This document shows, piece after piece, positions 17,631-27,768 of a stretch of DNA of 64,000 nucleotides. Where the stretch lies: positions 32,807 through 96,806 of the forward strand of contig NZ_KE387164.1 in NCBI RefSeq assembly GCF_000430545.1, read 5' to 3'. Both the position numbers and the translations under genes were made by a program. The stretch comes from Tenacibaculum ovolyticum DSM 18103 (GTDB lineage Bacteria > Bacteroidota > Bacteroidia > Flavobacteriales > Flavobacteriaceae). The number at the start of each line of letters is the position of its first letter. Position 1 is the first letter of the stretch. Under the pieces are notes generated by a model. That model ran no database searches. It worked only from the letters and a program-made list of their open reading frames with translations, and was not told the origin of the DNA.

Positions 17631-18848
17631 TTATTTATATCTTATTACAGGAAAAACAGCTCCTGATTTAAATTCAATTTGTTCTGTTTTGGGGATTTCT
17701 ATAAAACCATCTGCCTCTACTAAACTAACTAAGTCCCCTGAGCCATTCCCTTTTATTGGAGTTGCTGTTAAATGTCCGAAACGATAACTTAATTTAACTT
17801 GTAAAAAGTACGTTAAATTTGATTTAAATATAATATCGTTAGCCAAAATAGCTGTTTCTTCATGTTGTTTTATGCCAACAGATTTATAATACCAAGGGTA
17901 AAAATAGGCCAAACAGTTTACAAATGCTGAAACTGGATTCCCAGGAAAAGCAAAAACGATAGCTTTTTTATTTTTCTCACTAATACTTAAAGGCGTTGCG
18001 CGCCCGAACCAGAATGGTTTCCCTGGACGTTGTGCTACTTTATGAAATAACTTTTCAACCCCTAATTCAGCTAATACTTCAGGTAAAAAGTCGAACTTTC
18101 CTTTGCTTACAGCTCCGCTAAATAAAAGTACATCATATGCTGTTAAGTAACCTGCTATTTTTTCTTTTAGAATAGCTTTATTATCAGTTATGTGAGCAGT
18201 TTCTGAAGGAATATTTAATTTATCTAATAACGAAACAAGTGTGTATACATTAGATCTTCTAATTTGAAAATCTAAAGGAATTTCGTTTACAGTTACGAGT
18301 TCATCACCAGTAGATACAATCATTACTTTTGGTTGTTTTGCTACTTTTATGGTTGATTTTCCTACAGTAGCAATCACTCCTATTTCTGCAGGAGAAATAA
18401 CGATATTCTCTTTAATTAAAAGATCACCTTGTTGTTTGTCTTTTCCTTTCGTATGAATATTCTGCTTGTCATTAATGCTGTTAACAGTAATAGTTGCAAT
18501 TCCGTTTTTTATAGTAACGTCTTCATATCTAATTACAGTATCACAATTATTAGGTAATACTGCACCTGTCATTACCTCAATACAGTTTTCTGAAGTTTGC
18601 ATAGTTAATTGCTTGCTTCCAGCGGGTTGAATTCCTTCAACCTTAAAACTTCGTTGTCCGTTTTTAAAATGGATGTAGTTAATTGCAATTCCGTCCATAG
18701 CAACGCGATCGAAAGGAGGGAAATCTCTATCGGCAACAATAGTTTCTTTTAAAATACGCCCAACAGATTCTATAAATGGAATCTCTTCTACTCCAAAATC
18801 CTGTGAATTTTGTAATATTATGTTTTTTGCTTCTTCTACTGAAATCAT
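17631..18848 (-). CDS. moeA: Molybdopterin molybdenumtransferase MoeA
   Basis: MoeA inserts molybdate into adenylated molybdopterin. The 405-residue protein has the usual domain order: N-terminal VEEAKNIILQNSQDFG, FDRVAMDGIAI (about 50-60), GAVLPNNCDTVIRYEDV (about 93-109), the nucleotide-binding MIVSTGDELV (about 176-185) and LFSGAVSKGKFDFLPEVL (about 240-257), and PGNPVSAFV. It overlaps the upstream hypothetical membrane gene by one base, so the two are probably co-translated. Confidence 0.95.
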   Translation of the reverse strand: MISVEEAKNIILQNSQDFGVEEIPFIESVGRILKETIVADRDFPPFDRVAMDGIAINYIHFKNGQRSFKVEGIQPAGSKQLTMQTSENCIEVMTGAVLPNNCDTVIRYEDVTIKNGIATITVNSINDKQNIHTKGKDKQQGDLLIKENIVISPAEIGVIATVGKSTIKVAKQPKVMIVSTGDELVTVNEIPLDFQIRRSNVYTLVSLLDKLNIPSETAHITDNKAILKEKIAGYLTAYDVLLFSGAVSKGKFDFLPEVLAELGVEKLFHKVAQRPGKPFWFGRATPLSISEKNKKAIVFAFPGNPVSAFVNCLAYFYPWYYKSVGIKQHEETAILANDIIFKSNLTYFLQVKLSYRFGHLTATPIKGNGSGDLVSLVEADGFIEIPKTEQIEFKSGAVFPVIRYK

Positions 18849-19174
18849 TATATGAAAAGGTCTAAAAAGTTGTATCTAAAAAAATAAAAAACTAGTAGTA
18901 AAAATAGTACAATTAGGTTGTTGATAAACCTATTATTTTTAGAGTGTTTTATTATTATAAATAATAAGTAAATAACTAATAAAATTAAAGGGGAATAATT
19001 AAAAGAAAAATCAATATACCATAATTCGGAAACTCTAGAAGCTCCTGCTCCTGACCCCCATATTAAAAAGAAAATAAGTTGGTTTAGAAATAATAAAGCT
19101 ATTGATAGAATACATAGTAAAATTGTTTTATAAGTGACTATTGACCAATTGATTTTAATTTGTAGTTGTTTCAT
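18848..19174 (-). CDS. Hypothetical membrane protein (108 aa) between moaA and moeA
   Basis: No family is recognised. The protein has about three hydrophobic helices (about 15-37, 56-72 and 84-107), a Gly-rich loop IWGSGAGASRVSELW between the first two, and few charged residues. It lies 15 bp after moaA and shares one base with the moeA start, so it belongs to the molybdopterin operon by position. A role in the pathway is not evident. Confidence 0.6.
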   Translation of the reverse strand: MKQLQIKINWSIVTYKTILLCILSIALLFLNQLIFFLIWGSGAGASRVSELWYIDFSFNYSPLILLVIYLLFIIIKHSKNNRFINNLIVLFLLLVFYFFRYNFLDLFI

Positions 19175-19189
19175 TATGACTTATAATAT

Positions 19190-20182
19190 TTACCCACCAA
19201 TAGTACTCATACTTTCACTTACGCTTCCTTTTTTACGATTTGCTTCGGCAATAAAACCATTTTCAGGTTTCTCTTTTATAAGTGATAAAAAGAGTTCTTT
19301 TAAGTCGTTATTACTTGCTCCATTACGAATAAAGTCTCGTAAGTTAAAAACTCCATCATCAAACAAACAATTTTTAAAAGTACCTGTTGATGTTACTCTA
19401 ATACGATTACAATCATTACAAATGGTACGTGTAAAAGCAGGGATAATACCTATAGTTCCTTGATGGTTTTTTATTGAGAAATTACGTGATGTAGATGATT
19501 TTTCTGAGATTATATTTTCTACGTTATATTTAGATTTTATTTCTGCTATAATTTTGTTGTAATTCCAGTTTTCTTGAATTTCTCGTTGCCCTTTTCCGTT
19601 AAAAGGCATTTCTTCAATAAAACGAACGGCAATTTTTTTGTTTTTTGTTAAACCAACAAAATCATTAATTTCATTGGTGTTAAACCCAGATTGTACAACT
19701 ACATTTAGTTTTAAATTCAGTGAACTTTGTTCTAATAATTCAAATGTTTTATATACTTCAGGAAAAACATCGCGACGTGTAATTTTAGCAAACTTATCAG
19801 CATGTAAACTATCAATACTTAAATTGATATTTTTAACTTTTTCTAGTTTTTCTAACGTTTGTATATGTTTAGAAACTAATGCTCCGTTTGTAGTTATATT
19901 AATTTCATCTAACAAATCGTTATATGATAACATTTCTAAAAACGACATAAAATCTTTACGAGCAAAAGGTTCGCCACCTGTTAAGCGGACTTTGTTAACT
20001 CCTAGTTCGGTAAGTACGCGAATAAGGCGATACATTTCTTTGTAGGTAAGTAATTCTTTTCTAGGGACAATATCAATACCATGGGCAGGCATACAATACT
20101 GACAACGAAGGTTGCAGCGATCGGTTACAGCTAGTCGAACATAACTGATTTGTCTACCAAAATTATCAATAAGTTTACTCAT
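19190..20182 (-). CDS. moaA: GTP 3',8-cyclase MoaA
   Basis: MoaA is a radical SAM enzyme that rearranges GTP with MoaC in molybdopterin synthesis. The 330-residue protein has the radical SAM cluster motif CNLRCQYC (about 23-30), the LTGGEPFARKDF SAM-binding motif, and the second [4Fe-4S] site in CNDCNRIRVTSTGTFKNC (about 257-274). It ends in the essential Gly-Gly (SMSTIGG). It is the first gene of the cluster. Confidence 0.97.
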   Translation of the reverse strand: MSKLIDNFGRQISYVRLAVTDRCNLRCQYCMPAHGIDIVPRKELLTYKEMYRLIRVLTELGVNKVRLTGGEPFARKDFMSFLEMLSYNDLLDEINITTNGALVSKHIQTLEKLEKVKNINLSIDSLHADKFAKITRRDVFPEVYKTFELLEQSSLNLKLNVVVQSGFNTNEINDFVGLTKNKKIAVRFIEEMPFNGKGQREIQENWNYNKIIAEIKSKYNVENIISEKSSTSRNFSIKNHQGTIGIIPAFTRTICNDCNRIRVTSTGTFKNCLFDDGVFNLRDFIRNGASNNDLKELFLSLIKEKPENGFIAEANRKKGSVSESMSTIGG

Positions 20183-20250
20183 ATAACAAAGATACGGTTT
20201 AATGAATCAACTATTTCCTGCCATTTATCATAGTTTGCTAAAAATAAAAC

Positions 20251-22020
20251 CTAAATAATTTCCATTTTTTGTAGTAAAAAGGAAGCATTCATATTTTTAC
20301 AAACCCCGTTTTTCATTTTATAATCAAAATGCAATTCATTATCTATAATTTCGGCATCAAAATAATAGTTTTCAATGGTCGAATATTCTGTTGCTAAATC
20401 GCATAAACTTACATCGTGCGTAGCAATAATTCCTGTAGATTGTGATTTATTGAGTTTTTCAATGAATTTTTTTGAACCAATTGCTTTATCCTTGCTGTTT
20501 GTACCTTTTAAAATTTCATCTAAAATGATAAAATAATTTTCAGTTTTAATTTCGTTTACAATAAATTTTAAGCGTTTTAATTCAGCATAAAAATAAGATT
20601 CATCATCGCTCAACGAGTCTGAAGTTCTCATGCTTGTAATTAGTTTTGTAGGATTGTATATTGCTTTTTCAGTACAAATTGGTAATCCAGTATTCGACAT
20701 TACAATTGCTAATGAAATAGCTCTTAAAAAAGTACTTTTCCCAGCCATATTTGCTCCTGTAACGATAAAAAAATGTTCATTATCTATTACAAAATCGTTA
20801 TCTATTCTTTTTGTAGCATCTAATAAAGGGTGTCCTAGGTTTACAGCATTTAAAACTGCTTTTTCTTTGGTTATCGTAGGGAAAATATAGTTGGGCTTGT
20901 TAAATACAAAATTTGCTAATGAATTTTGTGCGTCAAAATATGAAACAACACTAAACCATTCTTCAATAGTATTTCTATAAGTGGTAATCCATTTTTCTAT
21001 TTTAATCGTATTGCGAATATCCCAAAGAAAAAGGCCGTTACCGAAAACAGCAATAATTACATTATTACGTTGATCGAAAGCATCTAGGTTTTTTGAAAAT
21101 TCTTTAAATATTGTTGATGCTTTCTTATTTTTTTGTTTAATTTTTTCTTGCTTATTTTTTAATGTTGAATTTGTGAACGTTTCATTTTCTATTTGAGCTA
21201 GTAACTGATAATATTGATTAAACGTTTCTTTAGCCCTTGTTGTTTCTGTAGCTAATTCTTGTATGTTTTTAATATAGAAAGCAGTAATAAATAAGCCAAT
21301 AATAAACCAAATTAATACAACTGAAAAAGGAATAATACTAAAAGTAAGTAAGCCAATTAAAACAAGTGATATTACAGAAAAAACATACGAAAACAGTATT
21401 AAAAAAGAAGGGAGTTTTTGTTGGTATGTGTGTACCCATTTTACAATAATAGGAATCGCCGTTTTTGTTTGTATTAAACTAGCGACTGCAGAAAAATGTT
21501 GACGCCACTTTGCTTTTAAAGAAAGCTCTTTTATAACTTCTTGTCTTTCTTCTATAGTATGAATACCGTTGCTTGTTAAAATATTAGCTAATAATTTTTT
21601 TCCTTCGCTTGTAGCAGTTCTGTTTATATATTGAAAGAATGAACCAATACCAAACAAGTCTATATCATTACTAAAATAATGTTCTGGGTTTATAAATTCT
21701 TTACCGCTATCTAAATGCGTATATTTTCCTTTTAAAACATCAATTTCAGTTTTATTAATAGCCAGTTTTGCATCCGTAAGTCTTTTTTGTTGCTGTAATT
21801 GCGTGTGTTTTGTTATTAAATAAACAAACAATACTATTAAAATAAAGCTGGCGCCAAAAAACAAATTGCTATTTGTAATAGCAAAATATATTGAAAGTGA
21901 AATGCTTAAAAAAGTTAAAAGACGTAGAATACTTGTTGTTCTTAATTGTCTTTTAAGGTTAATTAATTCGCTATTTAAGCTGTTTATTTCTTTTTTATAA
22001 AAAGGAAAAGGTTGTTGCAT
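20251..22020 (-). CDS. Membrane-anchored MutS-family ATPase (DNA mismatch repair-like)
   Basis: The 589-residue protein keeps the MutS lever and ATPase part but has no mismatch-binding or connector domain. Two hydrophobic hairpins are visible, about 33-67 (two helices) and about 206-252 (two helices), suggesting anchoring to the inner membrane. The ATPase has Walker A VTGANMAGKSTFLRA (about 412-426), Walker B with FIILDEILKGTNS and the downstream THD. Similar 'MutS-related' proteins are widespread in Bacteroidota; their role is unknown to me and mismatch recognition is unlikely. It is divergent from uvrC. Confidence 0.85.
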   Translation of the reverse strand: MQQPFPFYKKEINSLNSELINLKRQLRTTSILRLLTFLSISLSIYFAITNSNLFFGASFILIVLFVYLITKHTQLQQQKRLTDAKLAINKTEIDVLKGKYTHLDSGKEFINPEHYFSNDIDLFGIGSFFQYINRTATSEGKKLLANILTSNGIHTIEERQEVIKELSLKAKWRQHFSAVASLIQTKTAIPIIVKWVHTYQQKLPSFLILFSYVFSVISLVLIGLLTFSIIPFSVVLIWFIIGLFITAFYIKNIQELATETTRAKETFNQYYQLLAQIENETFTNSTLKNKQEKIKQKNKKASTIFKEFSKNLDAFDQRNNVIIAVFGNGLFLWDIRNTIKIEKWITTYRNTIEEWFSVVSYFDAQNSLANFVFNKPNYIFPTITKEKAVLNAVNLGHPLLDATKRIDNDFVIDNEHFFIVTGANMAGKSTFLRAISLAIVMSNTGLPICTEKAIYNPTKLITSMRTSDSLSDDESYFYAELKRLKFIVNEIKTENYFIILDEILKGTNSKDKAIGSKKFIEKLNKSQSTGIIATHDVSLCDLATEYSTIENYYFDAEIIDNELHFDYKMKNGVCKNMNASFLLQKMEII

Positions 22021-22095
22021 TATGTAGTAAATAAATATTCTTGTAAATGTACATATAGCAACTGAAATATCTGTATAAAATTGTATTTTCGTTGT

Positions 22096-23892
22096 ATGCC
22101 AACATCATTAGAACTTCAAATAAAAACCTTACCTAATTCACCAGGAGTTTATCAATATTTTGATAAGGAAGATGTGATTATTTATGTAGGTAAAGCTAAA
22201 AACTTAAAGAAGCGAGTTTCGTCTTATTTTACGAAAACTCATGAGAATGGAAAAACGAGGATTTTAGTAAAAAAAATTGTTCGAATAGAACATGTAGTAG
22301 TTGATACTGAAACTGATGCTTTGTTACTTGAGAATAATTTAATTAAGAAGTACAAACCACGTTACAATGTTTTATTAAAGGATGATAAATCGTATCCATG
22401 GATATGCATTAAAAAGGAACGTTTTCCACGTGTATTTTCTACTCGAAGAGTTGTTAAAGATGGTTCTGAGTATTTTGGGCCTTATACAAATATGAAAACA
22501 GTACATGCACTCTTGGGGTTAATAAAAGAACTCTATCCATTACGGACATGTACATACGATTTAAGTCAGCCAAAAATAAATGCCGATAAATATAAAGTTT
22601 GTTTAGAGTATCATATTGGTAATTGTAAAGGGCCATGTGAAGGATATCAGCATGAAGATAATTATTATGAAGATATTCGAGCAATTAGGGGTATCATTAA
22701 AGGTAATTTTAAAGAAAGTTTAGAGCGATTAAAAAATATAATGCTCGATTTTGCTTCTGAAATGAAATTTGAAGAAGCACAAAAAATAAAAGATAAACTA
22801 GCGTCTTTACAAAATTATCAAGCTAAATCAACAATTGTAAATCCATCAATTAATAATGTAGATGTATTTTCTATTATTTCTGATGATAGTCATGGTTATG
22901 CTAATTTTTTTAAAGTAATGAACGGATCAATAGTGCAATCATATACTACCGAAATAAAAAAGAAATTAGAAGAAACGGATAAGCAATTGTTAGAGTTGTT
23001 TATTATAGAAACACGTAATCGATTTAATTCATTATCAAGAGAAGTATATGTTCCTTTTAAAGTAAATTTAGGAGAAAGTATTAAAGTTACAATTCCGAAA
23101 TTAGGTGATAAAAAAAGAATTGTTGACTTGTCTGAACGTAATGCGAAGTATTACCGAATGGAGCAATTTAAACAAATAAAAATTGTTGATCCAGAACGGC
23201 ATGTAAAACGAATTATGAGTCAGATGCAAAAAGATTTGCGCTTACATGAAGAACCTCGTCATATTGAATGTTTTGATAATTCTAACATTCAAGGAACACA
23301 CCCTGTGGCAGCTTGTGTCGTTTTTAAAGACGGTAAACCTAGTAAAAAAGAGTACCGCCATTATAATATTAAAACAGTCGAGGGGCCTAATGATTTTGCT
23401 TCTATGGAAGAGGTTGTTTTTCGACGTTACAAACGATTGTTAGAAGAAAAAGAACCATTACCTCAATTAATTGTAATTGATGGGGGAAAAGGGCAATTGT
23501 CGTCGGCATTAAAGAGTTTAGATATTTTAGGTTTACGAGGAAAAATAGCGATTATCGGTATTGCTAAGCGTTTAGAAGAAATTTACTATCCAGGAGACTC
23601 TGTTCCTTTATACTTAGATAAAAAATCAGAGAGTTTAAAAATAATTCAATTTTTACGTAATGAAGCCCACCGATTCGGAATTACGTTTCATAGAAATAAG
23701 CGAAGTAAAAGTGCTATTCAGTCAGAATTAGAGCAAATTCCAGATATTGGTAAACAGACAATAACTAATTTATTGCGTAAATTTAAATCAGCTAAAAGAG
23801 TTAAAGAAGCTACCTTTGAAGAGTTAAAAGAAATAGTTGGGTTTTCAAGAGCTCAAAAAATACATAAATTTTATCAAAAAGAAAAAGAATGA
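22096..23892 (+). CDS. uvrC: Excinuclease ABC subunit C
   Basis: UvrC makes the two incisions around a DNA lesion bound by UvrAB. From the ATG at 22096 the protein is 598 residues: N-terminal GIY-YIG nuclease (SPGVYQYFDKEDVIIYVGKA, about 14-33), the Cys-rich CLEYHIGNCKGPCEGY, a UVR domain (about 195-235), the C-terminal RNase H-like nuclease (ECFDNSNIQGTHPVAACVVF) and tandem HhH. An upstream in-frame TTG at 22081 would add MYFRC, which the family lacks, so ATG is preferred. Confidence 0.96.
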   Translation: MPTSLELQIKTLPNSPGVYQYFDKEDVIIYVGKAKNLKKRVSSYFTKTHENGKTRILVKKIVRIEHVVVDTETDALLLENNLIKKYKPRYNVLLKDDKSYPWICIKKERFPRVFSTRRVVKDGSEYFGPYTNMKTVHALLGLIKELYPLRTCTYDLSQPKINADKYKVCLEYHIGNCKGPCEGYQHEDNYYEDIRAIRGIIKGNFKESLERLKNIMLDFASEMKFEEAQKIKDKLASLQNYQAKSTIVNPSINNVDVFSIISDDSHGYANFFKVMNGSIVQSYTTEIKKKLEETDKQLLELFIIETRNRFNSLSREVYVPFKVNLGESIKVTIPKLGDKKRIVDLSERNAKYYRMEQFKQIKIVDPERHVKRIMSQMQKDLRLHEEPRHIECFDNSNIQGTHPVAACVVFKDGKPSKKEYRHYNIKTVEGPNDFASMEEVVFRRYKRLLEEKEPLPQLIVIDGGKGQLSSALKSLDILGLRGKIAIIGIAKRLEEIYYPGDSVPLYLDKKSESLKIIQFLRNEAHRFGITFHRNKRSKSAIQSELEQIPDIGKQTITNLLRKFKSAKRVKEATFEELKEIVGFSRAQKIHKFYQKEKE

Positions 23893-26078
23893 AAAAGTTG
23901 CTAATTATATTGTTTTTTCCAGCCATAATATTGGCGCAAAGTCAACCCAAAGTTGGACTTGTTTTAAGTGGAGGAGGTGCTAAAGGTTTTGCGCACATAG
24001 GTATATTAAAAGAATTAGAAAAAGCAGGAGTTCAGGTTGATTATGTGGGAGGAACAAGTATGGGGGCAATAGTTGGTGGATTGTATGCGTCTGGGTATTC
24101 TGCTGATCAAATTGAAAGCATTATTAGAAAGGTTGATTTTAAGAACTTGATGATTGATAAAGTGTCGAGAAATCAACGACCTTTCTTTAGTAAGGAACAT
24201 AGTGAAAAATATGCATTTACTTTACCTATAAAAGAAGGTGAATTAGGACTGCCATTAGGTTTGTCTAAAGGGCAGAATGTATTAAATTTTTTAACAGAAT
24301 TATTAGCTCCTGTTGATGAAGTTCGGGATTTTAAGAAGCTTCCAATTCCTTTTTATTGTGTTGCTACAGATATTGAAACAGGTAAGGAGGTTATTTTAGA
24401 AAAAGGGTCATTACCTTTAGCTTTAAGGGCTAGTGCAGCTTTTCCTTCATTATTAAATCCTGTTGAAATTGATGGGAAATTATTGGTTGACGGAGGAGTT
24501 GTCAATAATTTTCCGGTTGACATCATGAGGAAAAAAAAGATTGATTTAATAATTGGAGTAAGTGTTCAGGGGCAGTTATTAAAAAGAGAAGAGTTATCTT
24601 CTATCGCTTCTTTATTACTACAGATTGTGAATTTTCAGATGTATAAAAAATCAGATGAACAAATTGGTTTGTTAAATTTTTATATTCGACCTGATATAAT
24701 TGAGTATAGTGTAATCTCTTTTGATAAAAAAGATGAAATCATACAAGAGGGAATCAAAGCTGCTAAGCCTTTCCGAATTGTATTTGATAGCATTGCTAAG
24801 CTTCAAAAAAACAAAAAGAAATCTCAAGTGTTAAATCTAAGAAAAGGAAAGTTCTTGGTAGACAGAATCGTAATAAAAGGGAATAAAAATTATACAGATA
24901 ATTATATTTTAGGTAAGTTACAGTTACGTGAAGGTGATAGTGTATCCTATAAAGATATTTCGAAAAAAATAAATACACTAACGGCCACAAAAAATTTTAG
25001 AAGGATTGATTATCATTTTATGAAATCGTTTGAAGGAAAAAAACTTGAGTTAATTGTAAAAGAAGAGTCAATAAAATCTTATTTAAGGTTTGGGTTGCAT
25101 TATGATTTGTTATATAAGTCTGGTGTATTATTAAATTATAATCATAAAAAAATAATAACTCAAAATGATGAATTGTCTTTTGATATCGCTATTGGAGATA
25201 GAATTCGGTATGATTTTCAGTATTTCATTGATCATGGAATAAAACCGAGTTATGGTTTTAGGTCACGATATAATTCTTTTAAAAGTGAATTTTTATTCGA
25301 TAGTAATCTTATTAACATAAAATATAATGATTTTACGAATTCATTATACTTAAAGACAACGTTTGATAAAAAATTCGCATTAGGGATAGGTGTAGAGCAT
25401 AAAATGCTGCATGCTTCTTCAGAAAATATTTTAACGAATGGAGTAGAAACTTTTTTTGATAAGAGTAATTATCTAAATATTTATTCTTTTTTAAAATTAG
25501 ATACTTATGATAAAAAAATGTTTCCTACAAAAGGGTTTTATGCAAACTTAGACTTTAAATGGTTTCTTTGGTCAGATAGGAATAATAAGTTGTCTCAGTT
25601 AGCTCAAATGAGTGAGCCTTTTCAGCAGTTTTCTCAAATAAAAGGTACAATAGGTTTTGCTAGTACTTTTTATAAAAAATTAACACTTCAGTATACAGGA
25701 GAAGCGGGGTATACGTTAGGAAAAAAATTATCAGAAATGTTTGATTATCGTTTAGGAGGCTATAATAAAAATTACATTAATAATTTTACTTCTTTTTATG
25801 GGTATGATACAGGTAGCTTAAATGATCAATCTTATTTAAAGTCAGAAATTAATTTAAGATACCAATTTTTAGAGAAGCAATATGCAACATTTATTGCTAA
25901 TTATGCTAGGGTAGAAGAGAACGTTTTTACGGTAGAAAATTTATTTGATAATATTAAGTCTGGATATGCTTTAGGTTATGGAATGGAGAGTTTTTTAGGG
26001 CCAATTGAGATAAAATATTCTTGGTCTCCAAACCATAATGATAAATATTGGTTATTCAATTTAGGTTTTTGGTTTTAG
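23889..26078 (+). CDS. Patatin-like phospholipase fused to a POTRA and outer-membrane beta-barrel
   Basis: The 729-residue protein has a signal peptide (about 1-16) followed by a patatin lipase domain (about 24-300) with oxyanion GGGAKG, nucleophile motif GTSMG (Ser about 57) and DGG (about 201-203). A POTRA-like segment (about 318-382, VDRIVIKGNKNYTDNYILGK) leads to a BamA/Omp85-type barrel that ends in aromatic Phe (NLGFWF). This is the architecture of PlpD-type two-part secreted lipases, where the barrel displays or releases the lipase. Its ATG overlaps the uvrC stop by 4 bp. The substrate is not evident. Confidence 0.92.
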   Translation: MKKLLIILFFPAIILAQSQPKVGLVLSGGGAKGFAHIGILKELEKAGVQVDYVGGTSMGAIVGGLYASGYSADQIESIIRKVDFKNLMIDKVSRNQRPFFSKEHSEKYAFTLPIKEGELGLPLGLSKGQNVLNFLTELLAPVDEVRDFKKLPIPFYCVATDIETGKEVILEKGSLPLALRASAAFPSLLNPVEIDGKLLVDGGVVNNFPVDIMRKKKIDLIIGVSVQGQLLKREELSSIASLLLQIVNFQMYKKSDEQIGLLNFYIRPDIIEYSVISFDKKDEIIQEGIKAAKPFRIVFDSIAKLQKNKKKSQVLNLRKGKFLVDRIVIKGNKNYTDNYILGKLQLREGDSVSYKDISKKINTLTATKNFRRIDYHFMKSFEGKKLELIVKEESIKSYLRFGLHYDLLYKSGVLLNYNHKKIITQNDELSFDIAIGDRIRYDFQYFIDHGIKPSYGFRSRYNSFKSEFLFDSNLINIKYNDFTNSLYLKTTFDKKFALGIGVEHKMLHASSENILTNGVETFFDKSNYLNIYSFLKLDTYDKKMFPTKGFYANLDFKWFLWSDRNNKLSQLAQMSEPFQQFSQIKGTIGFASTFYKKLTLQYTGEAGYTLGKKLSEMFDYRLGGYNKNYINNFTSFYGYDTGSLNDQSYLKSEINLRYQFLEKQYATFIANYARVEENVFTVENLFDNIKSGYALGYGMESFLGPIEIKYSWSPNHNDKYWLFNLGFWF

Positions 26079-26085
26079 AGCATAA

Positions 26086-26115
26086 AAAAACCCGTTTCGA
26101 TAGAAACGGGTTTTT
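26086..26115. terminator. Bidirectional terminator between the patatin gene and rng
   Basis: The stem AAAAACCCGTTTC with its complement and loop GATA is flanked by A and T runs, so it works for both convergent genes. Confidence 0.9.
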
Positions 26116-26134
26116 ATTTCATAATAAGATTGCC

Positions 26135-27673
26135 TTACTTACTTTTCTTTTTTAAAAAGAATTTATATTGTAGGTATTGATAAGCGTCTCTAGGTAATAT
26201 TTTAATCCACTTTTTGTGTTGTACAAACCATTTAAAACGAATAGAATTTACACCTTTTGTTAAATAAGCAGCTATAAAAGGATGTACATTTAATGTAATT
26301 TCTTTATAATTTTTACCGCTATTAATTAGGCGTTCAAGTTCAGCTTCTATTTTGTCTATTAAAACAATAGGAGCTTCAACTTCTCCATTCTTATTCGGGT
26401 TTGGTTCACGTGTTTTTATTTCTAACTCAGGTCTTACACGTTGTCTTGTAATCTGTACTAAACCAAACTTACTCGGAGGTAATATTTTATGTTTTGTACG
26501 ATCTAAAGACATTGCATCTTTTAAATGTTGATATAATTTTTGTCTGTTTTCAGTTGTTTTCATATCAATAAAATCAACAACAATAATTCCACCCATATCG
26601 CGTAGTTGTAACTGACGTGCTATTTCGGTGGCAGAAATTAGGTTGACTTCTAAAGCAGTTTCTTCTTGGCTTAAAGCTTTATTTGAGCGATTACCACTGT
26701 TAACATCAATAACATGCAAAGCTTCGGTGTGTTCAATAACTAAATACGCACCTTTACTCATAGAAACTGTTTTACCAAACGATGTTTTTATCTGACGTTC
26801 GATACCGTATTTCTCAAAAATAGGAGTGTCAGTCTTATGAAGTTTTACAATACTTTCCTTTTCAGGGTATATTTCTTGTAAATACTCTTTAATTTCAATC
26901 ATTAAAGTTTCATCATTGGTTATGATACTTGTAAAAGAATCGTTCATTACATCTCTTAAAATCGAAGATGCTCTGTTTAACTCACTTAATATTTTTGTTG
27001 GCGTGTTTTGATTGGCAATGCTATTGCACATTTTTTTCCAACGTTCAAGTGAATTTTGTAAATCTTTATCTAGTTCTGCTACCTTTTTGTCTTGGGCAAC
27101 AGTACGTAAAATAAGTCCAAACCCTTTTGGTTTGATGCTTTTTGCTAATTTTTTTAAACGTTCTTTTTCTTTTGGATCTGCTATTTTTTGAGATACAGAA
27201 ACTCTATTAGAAAAAGGAACTAAAACTAAAAATCTACCAGCTATTGATAGTTCCGAGCTGATCCTCGGTCCTTTGGTAGAAATAGGTTCTTTTACAATTT
27301 GTACTAATAAATTTTGACCTGATTTTAGTACTTGGTTAATGCTTCCGTCTTTATTGATGTCGTTTTCAGAGCGAAAGTTTTTTAAAGTGAATTCTTTATA
27401 ATTACCTGTGCTTACCTTCTTAATGAATTTATTTAAGGATTGTACTTGTGGTCCTAAGTCGTGGTAATGTAAAAAACCATCTTTAGGATATCCAACATTT
27501 ACAAAAGCGGCATTTAAACCAGTCATTACTTTTCCTATTTTAGCTAGGAAAATATCTCCGACTGAGAATTTGTTGTCGCTTGTTTCTTTGTTTAATTCAA
27601 TAAGTCTACCATCTCTTAGTAGGGCGAAATCAATATCAGAAGAATTTGAACGAATTATTAATTCTGTTTTCAT
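26135..27673 (-). CDS. rng: Ribonuclease E/G family endoribonuclease
   Basis: The 512-residue protein corresponds to the catalytic half of RNase E/G, which processes rRNA and decays mRNA from 5'-monophosphate ends. An S1 domain (about 35-125) precedes the catalytic region with metal-binding Asp in GGIIVVDFIDM (about 363-373) and SLDRTKHK. The Cys-x-x-Cys zinc link of the E. coli enzymes is absent: the corresponding region reads KTREPNPNKNGE. It has no long C-terminal scaffold, so it is closer to RNase G in size. A structured leader lies upstream. Confidence 0.92.
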   Translation of the reverse strand: MKTELIIRSNSSDIDFALLRDGRLIELNKETSDNKFSVGDIFLAKIGKVMTGLNAAFVNVGYPKDGFLHYHDLGPQVQSLNKFIKKVSTGNYKEFTLKNFRSENDINKDGSINQVLKSGQNLLVQIVKEPISTKGPRISSELSIAGRFLVLVPFSNRVSVSQKIADPKEKERLKKLAKSIKPKGFGLILRTVAQDKKVAELDKDLQNSLERWKKMCNSIANQNTPTKILSELNRASSILRDVMNDSFTSIITNDETLMIEIKEYLQEIYPEKESIVKLHKTDTPIFEKYGIERQIKTSFGKTVSMSKGAYLVIEHTEALHVIDVNSGNRSNKALSQEETALEVNLISATEIARQLQLRDMGGIIVVDFIDMKTTENRQKLYQHLKDAMSLDRTKHKILPPSKFGLVQITRQRVRPELEIKTREPNPNKNGEVEAPIVLIDKIEAELERLINSGKNYKEITLNVHPFIAAYLTKGVNSIRFKWFVQHKKWIKILPRDAYQYLQYKFFLKKKSK

Positions 27674-27695
27674 TCTGAATATAGTTTTGTGCCTA

Positions 27696-27768
27696 CGTAA
27701 AATTTTACGAAGACGGATTAAAATTTGTAAACAGGTATTTTGTATACCGGTTTTAAGGTGTTAAAACC
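27696..27768 (-). promoter_or_regulatory. Structured 5' leader of rng with three hairpins
   Basis: Three consecutive dyads lie upstream of the rng start: CGTAAAATTTTACG at 27696-27709, GGTATTTTGTATACC at 27734-27748 and GGTTTTAAGGTGTTAAAACC at 27749-27768. No T-tract follows them on the minus strand, so they are not simple terminators. RNase E in E. coli controls its own mRNA through leader hairpins; a similar role here is inference. Confidence 0.45.

Noticed and set aside
22081..22095. Upstream TTG start for uvrC
   Set aside because: It adds five residues foreign to the family, while the ATG at 22096 gives the usual N-terminus.
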